17,800 nt of DNA from the NCBI GenBank assembly GCA_900555675.1, contig UNSN01000014.1, positions 1 to 17,800 of the forward strand. Direction: 5' to 3'. The position numbers were made by a program, and so were the translations under genes. Positions 5,865 through 12,843 of the stretch are shown here, in pieces (the first letter of the stretch is position 1; every line of letters starts with the position of its first letter). This DNA is from Candidatus Saccharimonadota bacterium (GTDB lineage Bacteria > Patescibacteriota > Saccharimonadia > Saccharimonadales > Saccharimonadaceae). The notes beneath the pieces are model-generated. The model did no database searches and was not told where the DNA came from. It saw nothing but the letters and a program-made list of their open reading frames with translations.

Positions 5865-8800
5865 ATGAATGATGATAAGAAAATAATAAAAACCACAAAG
5901 AGGATTTATCCTCAAATATATTCTTATATTCTGCCGGATATTCCAGCAAATAAAGGTTGGCAAAAAGTCGGATACACAGAACGTAAAGACGTTGATTCAC
6001 GAATATTAGAACAGACTAAGACTGCAGCTGTAAAATTGCGATATGAGAAATTGTGGAGTGCTAGCTCTTTTTCTAACGCAACTCACGAATTCTTCAAGGA
6101 CAAAGATCTTCATAAATATTACGTAAAAAATGGAATCAAGAAGAGTAAAAAACAGGATGATGGCGGATTGGGCGAGGAATGGTTTTACTTCAATGGTACG
6201 CCAGAAAAATCTAAAGAATTGTTTGATGATTACGCTAATGGCAATTTATTCAGTCGATCTTCCGATAAAAGTCCGTATAAATTGAGAAAGGAGCAAGAAT
6301 GTGCCGTTTCTCAAACCCTTGCTTATGCAGAATCTCATCAGACCACAGATTTTTCTTCGCCAAATAAGGAAGCGGAATTCTTATGGAATGCAAAGCCGCG
6401 TTTTGGTAAAACTCTCTCTTCTTACGATTTTGCAAAAAAGTTTAACGCTAAGAATGTTTTGATAGTTACTAATCGCCCAGCAATCGCTAATTCGTGGTTT
6501 GATGATTTCGATAAATTCATTGATGGATATTATTTTATTTCGACCGCGGATTCATTGAAAGAGCGTGAAACTTTGTCTAGGGATGATTTTCTCAATAAAG
6601 CCAATTCATCAAGTGAGGATAAACAGATAACTTTCTTAAGTCTGCAGGACTTGAAGGGCGGTAAAGTTTTTGGTGGACCACATAACAAATTAAAATGGGT
6701 GGCGGATCTTAAGTGGGATTTGTTAATTATAGATGAGGCTCATGAAGGTGTTGATACAGACAGAACTAACGAAGCTTTTGGAAAAATTAAGCGCAGGTTT
6801 ACGCTGCATTTATCTGGAACACCTTTTAAGGCAATAGCGGATGGACATTTTAAGGACAATCAGATATTCAACTGGACTTATATTGATGAGCAAAAAGCTA
6901 AGCAAGAAGAAATGAAGAACTTGGATGATTCTGGTGATCACGTTAATCTGCCAGATATGAGATTATTTACCTACAAGATGTCTGATATTATCTCTGATCG
7001 GCTTGAAAAAGGCATGGAGATGGACGATGAAAATATCGATTATGCTTTTGAGCTGAATGAGATGTTCGCAACAGACACAAGTGGCAAGTTCGTTCATGAG
7101 AATGATATTTCAACATTCTTAAATCAATTAACTTCAAATGAAAAATATCCATTCTCAACCCCTGAATTAAGAGATCAATTAAAACACACGTTTTGGTTGG
7201 TGGGAAACCGTGTTGCTTCAGCGAAGGCTATGGAGAAAATGTTGCGCCATCACCCAGTATTTAGTGAATATAAAATAGTGCTTGCCGCGGGCAATGGAAG
7301 ATCTCAGTCTGATAGTAATTCATCTGAAGATGAAATGAAGGATACTGTAGCCAACGAGAAAGCTTTGAGTAGGGTTAAAAAGGCTATCAAGGAGAATGAT
7401 CGCACCATAACCTTATCTGTCGGGCAATTGACAACTGGAGTTACCATTAAAGAATGGTCTGCTGTGCTTATGCTGTCTGATATTAAATCTGAGTCGTTGT
7501 ACATGCAGGCAATATTCCGTTCTCAGAACCCGTATGATTTTATAGATAATAACGGCAACCTCTGTCGTAAAAAGTCGGCTTACGTCTTTGATTTCTCGCC
7601 GAATCGCGTGCTTAAAGTTTATGACAAGTTTGCCAACAGTCTATTGGCGGACGTAGCCAGAGGTGAAGCTACAGAAAAAATCAGAGAGCAGAATGTAGCA
7701 GAATTGCTGAATTACTTCCCTGTCTTGGCGGAAGATGAATCTGGTAAGATGATCGAATTGGATGCAGAGCAAGTTTTGACTTTCCCTAAAGCCATCGTCG
7801 CAAAGGAGGTTGTGAGCCGTGGTTTTGTTACTAATTTGTTATTTGTAAACATTAACAACGTCTTCAATATTCCTTCTGAGGTGATTGCGGCATTAAATAA
7901 GGCTCATTCAACTAGCGACACTGATAAGCAGACTAAAAGCGAAGAAGTTCAACACGACCCAGATCGTAAGAAGAATCGAGATCACAGAATATCTGTAAAT
8001 AAGGATAAACTACTCGGTAATAAGGTCTACACTTCAAGGATGCAGGATATTGTGTTGTCTGCGGTTGATTCTGATATGGAGGCAGATGAGATCGTTGAAA
8101 AAATTACCGCTGACTGTATGCCTGAAATATCTGAGCTCCTTGGGAAATATAAAGATTCCTATTCTCCTTCAAAGGCAGAGCTTGACGGTATTAAAAATGG
8201 GCTCCGTGAAAAGGTCAAAGAAGCAGCAGAAGAGTTTGTGTCTGGTGATATAGCGGACAGAATAGCTCAGGATAAGTTAGCGGATAGTCTGGCGAATATC
8301 ATTGAGAAAGATCTCCCTAACGATACCGTCATTCGTGAAGAAGAAGATAATTACGAAAAAGAAGAAAAGTCTGAAATGGACCAAATTAGGAGGAAATTGC
8401 GTACATTTACTCGTGCTATTCCTTCATTCATTATGGCTGCCAGTACAGATGTAGATAAAATCACATTGGATAACATCGAGGATACCGTTTCTGACAAGGA
8501 TTTTGAGGAATTATTTACAGAAAAAGACGGCGAACCATTTACAAAAGACGATTTCCGTAAAATTCGCGGCCCATGGACAAATCCAGAAACCGGCGAAACA
8601 TTTGAAGGATTTTTTGATCGCTATACATTTAACGCTGCCATTCGAGAGTTTGAGGAGAAGCGACAGGAAATTGCAGATTACCTCTCCCCTGGCGCCAAAG
8701 AAGATATTTTCTCTTACATTCGCCCGCTAAAAACAAATCAGATTTTTACGCCAAGGGGAGTTGTGAATAAAATGCTTGATTTGTTGGAAGAAAATAATCC

Positions 8801-10130
8801 TGGCATATTTGAAGATCCAAACGCGACATTTGCGGATTTATATGTAAAGAGTGGCTTGTATCTTACAGAAATAGCAAAGAGATTAAACAGAGGGCTTGAG
8901 AGTAAAATACCAGACAAATCGGAAAGAGTAAAACACATCCTTGAGAAGCAACTTTATGGATTTGCGCCAACGAATATTATCTACAATATCGCACGCAAGT
9001 ACATTTATGAGACATTTTCAGGTATTGATGATAGCAATCTTAAGCAATTAGATTTAACTGACGCGTTTAAAAAGGGAGAGACGTTAAACATGAAATTTAC
9101 AGCAGTAGTTGGAAATCCGCCGTATCAGGGAGAGAATCGTCAGCAGATTTATCCAGATTTCTGGACAGCATCCATAAAGATTGCTGATATATCTTGCATG
9201 ATCTTCCCTGTTGGATGGCAGGAGCCTAAGGATGCTAATAATCTGCGAAAGATGAATAAAGAAAGCGTAAAAAGAGATAGGCAGATAGTAAAAATAGATA
9301 ATATAGAAGATGCGTTTCCTGGCGTTTCTGGGGCAAAGTGGACAAACATAATATTATGGAAAAAAGGATACAACAATGGTCTAGATGGAAGACAGTTGGT
9401 ATTTGAAAATGGAGAAAATCCGATAAAAAGACTTCTTCCTATAAGTAAATTGGATATTAAAAAACCTCAAGAAATTATAGACCTGGCTGAAAAAATTCAA
9501 TCATTTTCTGGGTTTTTGTCAATGCAAACGATAACGTCGGTGCGCAAGCCATACGGCTTGAGCACCGACGTTATCAGGGATTCTTCAAAATATGGATTGC
9601 CTGATATACATGATAAAAGAATGAGCAAAACAGATATAAGATTATATTCATCCAAGGGGAGGGTATTTTATGTACCGCATGATTATCCGTTTCCTAGTTT
9701 AGATAATCAATTGTCAAAATATAAGGTATTCGTACCTTATGCATGGGGAAATTGGTCTGCGAGTTCGCCATTTTTAGGTGGTGCCTATGCTAATGTTATC
9801 GTAGCTGGACCGAATGAAGCCTGTACTGAAACTTTTCAAGAACAAGGAGGGTATGACGATGAGGCGTCTGCCTGGAATCTTGCAAAGTATATAAATACAA
9901 AATTTGTTAGAGCACTTTTATATCTAAATAAGCATAGTCAACATTCAACTACATCATGGGGTGCTGTGCCAGTTCAGGACTTTTCTGAAAAATGGTGGTG
10001 TTTATCAATTGACGAAATAGACAGATGTTTGATGAAAAAGTATGATATTCCCCAGAATATTCAAGATTTTGTTTTTAATAACATTCAACCCTGCAGTGAA
10101 TCAAATATTATAAATATTTCGCGCCAGTAG
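5865..10130 (+). CDS. GIY-YIG-like nuclease / SF2 helicase / N6-adenine methyltransferase fusion restriction enzyme
   Basis: A 1421-aa single-chain restriction-modification protein. Residues about 15-120 resemble a T5orf172/GIY-YIG nuclease: IYSYIL (18-23), KVGYT (34-38), R46. An SF2 helicase/translocase follows, with Walker A KPRFGKT (177-183), DEAH (290-293), SGTPF (317-321) and a motif V/VI region near 515-555 (TTGVTIKEW, QAIFRSQNPY). A charged helical linker covers about 690-860. The methyltransferase has FTPRG (961-965), an atypical motif I DLYVKSGLY (991-999) and catalytic NPPY (1084-1087), as in Eco57I-type enzymes. The C-terminal 300 residues are the likely target-recognition region. 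It presumably methylates one strand and cuts unmodified DNA after translocation. GGAGG (5854-5858) fixes the start. The gene is AT-rich relative to its flanks, suggesting transfer. The next gene follows after 7 nt. Confidence 0.85.
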   Translation: MNDDKKIIKTTKRIYPQIYSYILPDIPANKGWQKVGYTERKDVDSRILEQTKTAAVKLRYEKLWSASSFSNATHEFFKDKDLHKYYVKNGIKKSKKQDDGGLGEEWFYFNGTPEKSKELFDDYANGNLFSRSSDKSPYKLRKEQECAVSQTLAYAESHQTTDFSSPNKEAEFLWNAKPRFGKTLSSYDFAKKFNAKNVLIVTNRPAIANSWFDDFDKFIDGYYFISTADSLKERETLSRDDFLNKANSSSEDKQITFLSLQDLKGGKVFGGPHNKLKWVADLKWDLLIIDEAHEGVDTDRTNEAFGKIKRRFTLHLSGTPFKAIADGHFKDNQIFNWTYIDEQKAKQEEMKNLDDSGDHVNLPDMRLFTYKMSDIISDRLEKGMEMDDENIDYAFELNEMFATDTSGKFVHENDISTFLNQLTSNEKYPFSTPELRDQLKHTFWLVGNRVASAKAMEKMLRHHPVFSEYKIVLAAGNGRSQSDSNSSEDEMKDTVANEKALSRVKKAIKENDRTITLSVGQLTTGVTIKEWSAVLMLSDIKSESLYMQAIFRSQNPYDFIDNNGNLCRKKSAYVFDFSPNRVLKVYDKFANSLLADVARGEATEKIREQNVAELLNYFPVLAEDESGKMIELDAEQVLTFPKAIVAKEVVSRGFVTNLLFVNINNVFNIPSEVIAALNKAHSTSDTDKQTKSEEVQHDPDRKKNRDHRISVNKDKLLGNKVYTSRMQDIVLSAVDSDMEADEIVEKITADCMPEISELLGKYKDSYSPSKAELDGIKNGLREKVKEAAEEFVSGDIADRIAQDKLADSLANIIEKDLPNDTVIREEEDNYEKEEKSEMDQIRRKLRTFTRAIPSFIMAASTDVDKITLDNIEDTVSDKDFEELFTEKDGEPFTKDDFRKIRGPWTNPETGETFEGFFDRYTFNAAIREFEEKRQEIADYLSPGAKEDIFSYIRPLKTNQIFTPRGVVNKMLDLLEENNPGIFEDPNATFADLYVKSGLYLTEIAKRLNRGLESKIPDKSERVKHILEKQLYGFAPTNIIYNIARKYIYETFSGIDDSNLKQLDLTDAFKKGETLNMKFTAVVGNPPYQGENRQQIYPDFWTASIKIADISCMIFPVGWQEPKDANNLRKMNKESVKRDRQIVKIDNIEDAFPGVSGAKWTNIILWKKGYNNGLDGRQLVFENGENPIKRLLPISKLDIKKPQEIIDLAEKIQSFSGFLSMQTITSVRKPYGLSTDVIRDSSKYGLPDIHDKRMSKTDIRLYSSKGRVFYVPHDYPFPSLDNQLSKYKVFVPYAWGNWSASSPFLGGAYANVIVAGPNEACTETFQEQGGYDDEASAWNLAKYINTKFVRALLYLNKHSQHSTTSWGAVPVQDFSEKWWCLSIDEIDRCLMKKYDIPQNIQDFVFNNIQPCSESNIINISRQ
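9530..9575. repeat. 46-bp near-perfect palindrome inside the restriction-modification gene
   Basis: GATAACGTCGGTGC (9530-9543) is exactly complementary to 9562-9575. Inside it, CAAGCC (9545-9550) pairs with GGCTTG (9555-9560) around an ATAC tetraloop. The only unpaired stem position is G9544/A9561, so 20 of 21 positions pair. It encodes residues about 1222-1237, next to the RKPYGL motif at the start of the presumed target-recognition region. There is no U tract, so it is not an ordinary terminator. Confidence 0.9.
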
Positions 10131-10137
10131 AGCAATA

Positions 10138-11103
10138 ATGCAGTTGAAGCAAGTTGACATTCTTGAAAACACCATTCGCCGCCACGGCGACTTGTTGGAT
10201 GTTCTTTTGCTGGACAGGACGCGGACGACGAAGCGAAAATCGCATAATATCTTGTGGGCTACCGACTCTTATGTCGGTCATAATCCAAAGCAAGAAATAT
10301 CGATCTCAGATATAACGGGGTCAAATACGTATTTAATACAGCCCAGAATTGCCAAATCAAAGGAAGAGCAAAAAAGCCGCACAAAGGATAAGGCTGAGGT
10401 TTTTACGCCAAAGAATATTGTCAGCCAGATGAATAGACAGATAGACTGGAGTTCAGGAAACTGGCCTGCAGACGAGAGTAATTGGAAGGATTACGTCAAA
10501 GAACTTCGTCTGGAGATAACCTGTGGTGAGGCGCCGTTTATAGTTGGTAGATATAATGCTGCTAATGGAAAAAAAGTTTTGAAACTGTCTGACAGAGTGG
10601 GATTTTTAGACCGTAAACTTCAAGTTGTCGGTTCGTATTGTAATGATAAGAAAGAATGGCTGGGATGGGCGGTTGTTGCTTTTCAATGCTCTTACGGATA
10701 TGAATGGCAAGGTGATAATCTTCTTCTGGCCAGAGAGAACCTTTTATATACTTTCATCGACTACTGGAATGATAAATTTCCTAATGATAAGATAAATCTT
10801 GACAGGAAAATATCAAAAGAAAAAATGGAAATGTTATTACGGGTTGCGGAAATTATTTCTTGGAACATTTTCCAGATGGACGGAATTAAAAACGTGATAC
10901 CGATGAGCTGCCGTCATGAAGTGATAGAAAAAGAAATTCCCCCTATGGTCAAATTATGGGGCGAATCTCCAAAGATTATTAAGAATGAGTGTACTGGATG
11001 CAAAAGCAATGACCACTTTAAGCATAATGGTAAATATGCCTTTATTATGGATTGGGAAAAAGGAAAACCAGTTAAATTTATAAACTTAATGAAGGCGAAA
11101 TAA
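10138..11103 (+). CDS. Methyltransferase-like partner of the restriction enzyme
   Basis: A 321-aa protein of the kind usually annotated as restriction endonuclease subunit M next to Eco57I-type helicase-methyltransferases. It has DKAEVFTPKNIV (84-95), like the N-terminal FTP motif of N6-adenine methyltransferases, then EITCGEAPF (126-134), which resembles the SAM-binding motif I, and the conserved block YGYEWQGDNLLLAREN (186-201). No NPPY-type catalytic motif is present. Near the C-terminus is a Cys/His cluster (C285, C288, H293, H296) that could bind zinc. ATG 10138 lies 7 nt after the upstream stop without a Shine-Dalgarno, so translation is probably coupled. It is likely needed for methylation or specificity of the 1421-aa protein, but its exact role is not established from sequence. 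Confidence 0.75.
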   Translation: MQLKQVDILENTIRRHGDLLDVLLLDRTRTTKRKSHNILWATDSYVGHNPKQEISISDITGSNTYLIQPRIAKSKEEQKSRTKDKAEVFTPKNIVSQMNRQIDWSSGNWPADESNWKDYVKELRLEITCGEAPFIVGRYNAANGKKVLKLSDRVGFLDRKLQVVGSYCNDKKEWLGWAVVAFQCSYGYEWQGDNLLLARENLLYTFIDYWNDKFPNDKINLDRKISKEKMEMLLRVAEIISWNIFQMDGIKNVIPMSCRHEVIEKEIPPMVKLWGESPKIIKNECTGCKSNDHFKHNGKYAFIMDWEKGKPVKFINLMKAK

Positions 11104-11127
11104 AAAAGATCCGCATCTCTGCGAATC
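11102..11127 (-). terminator. Intrinsic terminator of tRNA-Thr(GGT)
   Basis: On the minus strand GATTCGCA, GAGA and TGCGGATC form an 8-bp stem with one G-U pair and a tetraloop, followed by six T (11107-11102). The T run overlaps the stop codon of the convergent partner gene. Confidence 0.75.
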
Positions 11128-11138
11128 CGTGTTTCATA

Positions 11139-11214
11139 TGGAGCCACGATCGGGGCTTGAACCCGAGACCTCATCCTTACCATGGATGCGCTCTACCAAC
11201 TGAGCTATCGCGGC
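11139..11214 (-). tRNA. tRNA-Thr (anticodon GGT)
   Basis: The acceptor GCCGCGA/TCGTGGC (one G-T pair), D arm GCTC/GAGC, anticodon stem CATCC/GGATG with loop ATGGTAA (anticodon GGT), T arm TCGGG/CCCGA and encoded CCA are all visible. It marks the right boundary of the restriction-modification island. No repeat of its 3' end was found on the left side of the island. Confidence 0.97.
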
Positions 11215-11226
11215 GTAACAGGCTTA

Positions 11227-11256
11227 ATTTTAGCACATTAAGCCGTGTTTAATCAA
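11227..11256 (-). promoter_or_regulatory. Promoter of tRNA-Thr(GGT)
   Basis: On the minus strand, -35 TTGATT (11256-11251), an 18-bp spacer and extended -10 TGC-TAAAAT (11232-11227). The -10 lies in the loop of a perfect 7-bp inverted repeat GGCTTAA/TTAAGCC (11221-11244), which could also act as the 3' hairpin of the membrane protein mRNA upstream. Confidence 0.65.
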
Positions 11257-11261
11257 CCGAG

Positions 11262-11549
11262 TTATTTTTTACGAGTGGATTTCTTGACTGGCGTGCTGAC
11301 TTCTTTTGGCAGTTTTGGCGTGACAAATGCCTCTATTATTCCCCACGCTACGCTATTGACTAAGAACGTAACGAACAATATTCCTGACGCTGATGCCGCC
11401 AAGTGCGCCGATGAGGCGTTAAATAATGTCAATAATCCCGCCGCGGCTAGCCCAATTATAGCCAGCATAATATAAGCGTACTGTAATTTCAATCGTTGGT
11501 TTTTTTCGCTATTCCATAATGTAAGAATAGATTTTGTAAATTCAAGCAT
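11262..11549 (-). CDS. Small two-helix membrane protein of unknown function
   Basis: A 95-aa protein beginning MLEFTKS at 11549; an ATG at 11555 would add Met-Ser. I prefer 11549 because the predicted transcription start falls on that ATG. Two hydrophobic helices span about residues 23-45 (YAYIMLAIIGLAAAGLLTLF) and 53-77 (SGILFVTFLVNSVAWGII). A lysine-rich C-terminal tail (VKKSTRKK) should lie on the cytoplasmic side. I do not recognise a family. It stands alone between tRNA-Thr and the repeat protein gene. Confidence 0.7.
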   Translation of the reverse strand: MLEFTKSILTLWNSEKNQRLKLQYAYIMLAIIGLAAAGLLTLFNASSAHLAASASGILFVTFLVNSVAWGIIEAFVTPKLPKEVSTPVKKSTRKK

Positions 11550-11555
11550 GCTCAT

Positions 11556-11584
11556 ATAATAGCATATAAATTATCAAAAGTCAA
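11556..11584 (-). promoter_or_regulatory. Strong promoter directly abutting the membrane protein start
   Basis: On the minus strand, -35 TTGACT (11584-11579), a 17-bp spacer and extended -10 TGC-TATTAT (11561-11556). The start 7 nt downstream is position 11549, the A of the ATG, so the mRNA should be leaderless. No Shine-Dalgarno is present. Confidence 0.65.
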
Positions 11585-11656
11585 TGGCGCTCAGCCTGGC
11601 GTCTTGCGACCAATTATATAAAAATATCCACGTAAGAAAAATATTATTTTCCGGCC

Positions 11657-12244
11657 TTATAATTTATCAATTAGCTCGAGTAACTTTTCCCACGATTCCC
11701 TGTCGGTGTGGTCATTATCAACGGTAACGGCGTATACGCAAACTTTATACAGGAGAGGATATTCTTGTGAATTAATCCAAGTCTGCATCTCCAAAGGATA
11801 AACTAACTGGTCGGAAACTCCAATAGCTGTACCATAATCAGTAGTCAATAAATCAAGCCCATCGGCTCGGATCTGATCCGCCCAGTACTTGCAGTGCTCG
11901 ACTGCTTGTTTGTAGGTCATTTGAGGGTGATTATTTTTACCGTATTTTTCTGGCAGATCATCAATTAGTTCCAATAACTTTTCCCACGAAGCTCTGTCGG
12001 TGTAATTATTGTCAATGTTTATAGCATATGTACGAACTCGATACAAAGGATAATATTTTTGCGGATCAATCCAAGTCTGCATATATAGTGCATAAGCTAA
12101 CTGATCAGAAATCCCAATGACTTCACTGTAATCAGTAGTTAATAAATCAAGTCCTTTATACCTAATTTTGTCCGCCCAGTATTTGCAGTATTCGACTGCT
12201 TGTTTATAGGTCATTTGAGGGTATTGATTCTCGCCGTTATTCAT
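11657..12244 (-). CDS. Unknown protein built from two tandem 89-aa repeats
   Basis: A 195-aa cytoplasmic protein made almost entirely of two copies of an 89-residue unit (residues 9-97 and 107-195) joined by a 9-aa linker. By my count 63 of 89 positions are identical. Each unit starts PQMTYKQAVE and ends SWEKLLELID, with conserved CKYWAD, GLDLLTTDY, SDQL and MQTWI. It looks like a mixed helix/strand domain with many aromatics; I know no family for it. The protein is acidic and has no signal peptide. A -10 TATAAT ends 8 nt before the ATG and no Shine-Dalgarno exists, so the mRNA is probably leaderless. Confidence 0.8.
   Translation of the reverse strand: MNNGENQYPQMTYKQAVEYCKYWADKIRYKGLDLLTTDYSEVIGISDQLAYALYMQTWIDPQKYYPLYRVRTYAINIDNNYTDRASWEKLLELIDDLPEKYGKNNHPQMTYKQAVEHCKYWADQIRADGLDLLTTDYGTAIGVSDQLVYPLEMQTWINSQEYPLLYKVCVYAVTVDNDHTDRESWEKLLELIDKL
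11660..12220 (-). repeat. Tandem gene-internal duplication, 294-bp period
   Basis: Copy 1 covers 12220-11954 and copy 2 covers 11926-11660 in the minus-strand reading direction. The encoded units are about 71 percent identical, so the duplication is not recent but remains clear. Confidence 0.85.
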
Positions 12245-12252
12245 ATTTTATA

Positions 12253-12258
12253 ATTATA
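12253..12258 (-). promoter_or_regulatory. -10 box of the repeat protein gene
   Basis: On the minus strand TATAAT ends 8 nt before ATG 12244. The upstream -35 position falls in the terminator hairpin of the preceding small gene and is not consensus. Confidence 0.5.
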
Positions 12259-12265
12259 TAACATG

Positions 12266-12305
12266 AAAAAGCCCCAGGCTAATAACATAAGTATTAGTCT
12301 GGGGC
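12266..12305 (-). terminator. Strong intrinsic terminator after the 53-aa gene
   Basis: Two 14-nt arms (12271-12284 and 12292-12305) pair with one mismatch around a 7-nt loop, giving a GC-rich base (GCCCCAG/CTGGGGC). On the minus strand the hairpin is followed by TTTTT (12270-12266). Confidence 0.85.
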
Positions 12306-12318
12306 GGTCGTCTCCTTT

Positions 12319-12480
12319 CTATCTACCGAACAGTCTCTCGGCGTGGCGCTTGGTCACGCTCCAGATTTTCTCTCCTTGGCTGGCGCTTTGCTGGGTCTCC
12401 AGCTCTTGTGAGCGTAGCCAAGCAGTTGGTAATGCGTAGAGTAATACATCCGATTGACGTATCTTTGATATGGTAGACAT
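12319..12480 (-). CDS. 53-aa small protein with a strong ribosome-binding site
   Basis: A minus-strand ORF starting MSTISKIRQSDVLLYALPTA and ending RHAERLFGR. AAAAGGAGG lies about 8 nt before ATG 12480, one of the best Shine-Dalgarno sequences in the window. The stop is followed within 14 nt by a strong terminator, and another terminator (12597-12618) isolates it upstream, so it is its own transcription unit. The protein is soluble, polar and basic at the C-terminus, and I recognise no family. The coding stretch also contains short inverted repeats (TTGGCT/AGCCAA, GCGTG/CACGC), so an RNA function cannot be excluded. A long leader (up to about 100 nt) contains ACTTAG/CTAAGT arms at 12498-12522. 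No clear promoter was found. Confidence 0.6.
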   Translation of the reverse strand: MSTISKIRQSDVLLYALPTAWLRSQELETQQSASQGEKIWSVTKRHAERLFGR

Positions 12481-12596
12481 TAGGAAAACCTCCTTTTACT
12501 TAGCTGCTACTCACTCCTAAGTTTACGGGGGGTCTGGTTTAGTTTAATTGACCCGGTTTTTGGTAATGTATCAGCAGTGTCTGTATCGATTAAGAT

Positions 12597-12618
12597 AAAA
12601 AATCGCCTAAAAAGGCGA
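12597..12618 (-). terminator. Terminator of the tRNA-Thr/tRNA-Tyr operon
   Basis: On the minus strand TCGCC, TTTTTA and GGCGA form a 5-bp stem followed by TTTTTT (12602-12597), 15 nt after tRNA-Tyr. Confidence 0.75.
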
Positions 12619-12632
12619 CGATAATTCAAATT

Positions 12633-12717
12633 TGGTGCTGGAAGTAGGACTCGAACCTACGAAGCCTTACGGCGGGAGATTTACAGTCTCCTGTGATTGC
12701 CACTACACGATTCCAGC
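12633..12717 (-). tRNA. tRNA-Tyr (anticodon GTA)
   Basis: The acceptor GCTGGAA/TTCCAGC, anticodon stem GGAGA/TCTCC with loop CTGTAAA (anticodon GTA), a long class II variable arm, T arm GTAGG/CCTAC and encoded ACCA are all visible. It lies 6 nt downstream of tRNA-Thr(TGT) in the same transcript. Confidence 0.97.
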
Positions 12718-12723
12718 GTGATG

Positions 12724-12800
12724 TGGAGCCGCTTCTCGGGCTCGAACCGAGGACCTACGGTTTACAAAACCGTTGCTCTAGCCAACTGAGCTAAAGCGGC
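12724..12800 (-). tRNA. tRNA-Thr (anticodon TGT)
   Basis: The acceptor GCCGCTT/AAGCGGC, anticodon stem ACGGT/ACCGT with loop TTTGTAA (anticodon TGT), T arm CTCGG/CCGAG and encoded CCA are visible. It complements the GGT-anticodon tRNA-Thr at 11139-11214. It is the first gene of a two-tRNA operon. Confidence 0.97.
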
Positions 12801-12810
12801 AACTGAATTT

Positions 12811-12839
12811 ATTTTATCAATTTTTTCTCTCTGTGACAA
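12811..12839 (-). promoter_or_regulatory. Promoter of the tRNA-Thr/tRNA-Tyr operon
   Basis: On the minus strand, -35 TTGTCA (12839-12834), a 17-bp spacer and -10 TAAAAT (12816-12811), about 10 bp upstream of the tRNA. It lies directly after the stop of the TPR gene. Confidence 0.7.
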
Positions 12840-12843
12840 GAGT

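Noticed and set aside
9530..9575. Insertion sequence end or intrinsic terminator
   Set aside because: There is no flanking duplication, transposase or U tract, and the coding frame runs through without interruption.
10914..11183. 89-aa minus-strand frame spanning tRNA-Thr
   Set aside because: It begins inside the tRNA gene and runs antisense through the partner protein gene; no start signals.
5750..11214. Integrative island with attachment repeats at tRNA-Thr(GGT)
   Set aside because: No copy of the tRNA 3' end was found on the left side and no integrase gene lies inside, so tRNA-mediated integration is unsupported although the island looks acquired.
12257..12301. 15-aa ORF reading through the terminator hairpin (ATG within 12266-12305)
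   Set aside because: It lies inside the terminator and promoter elements and is too short; the GGAG after the small gene's stop is too far from it.
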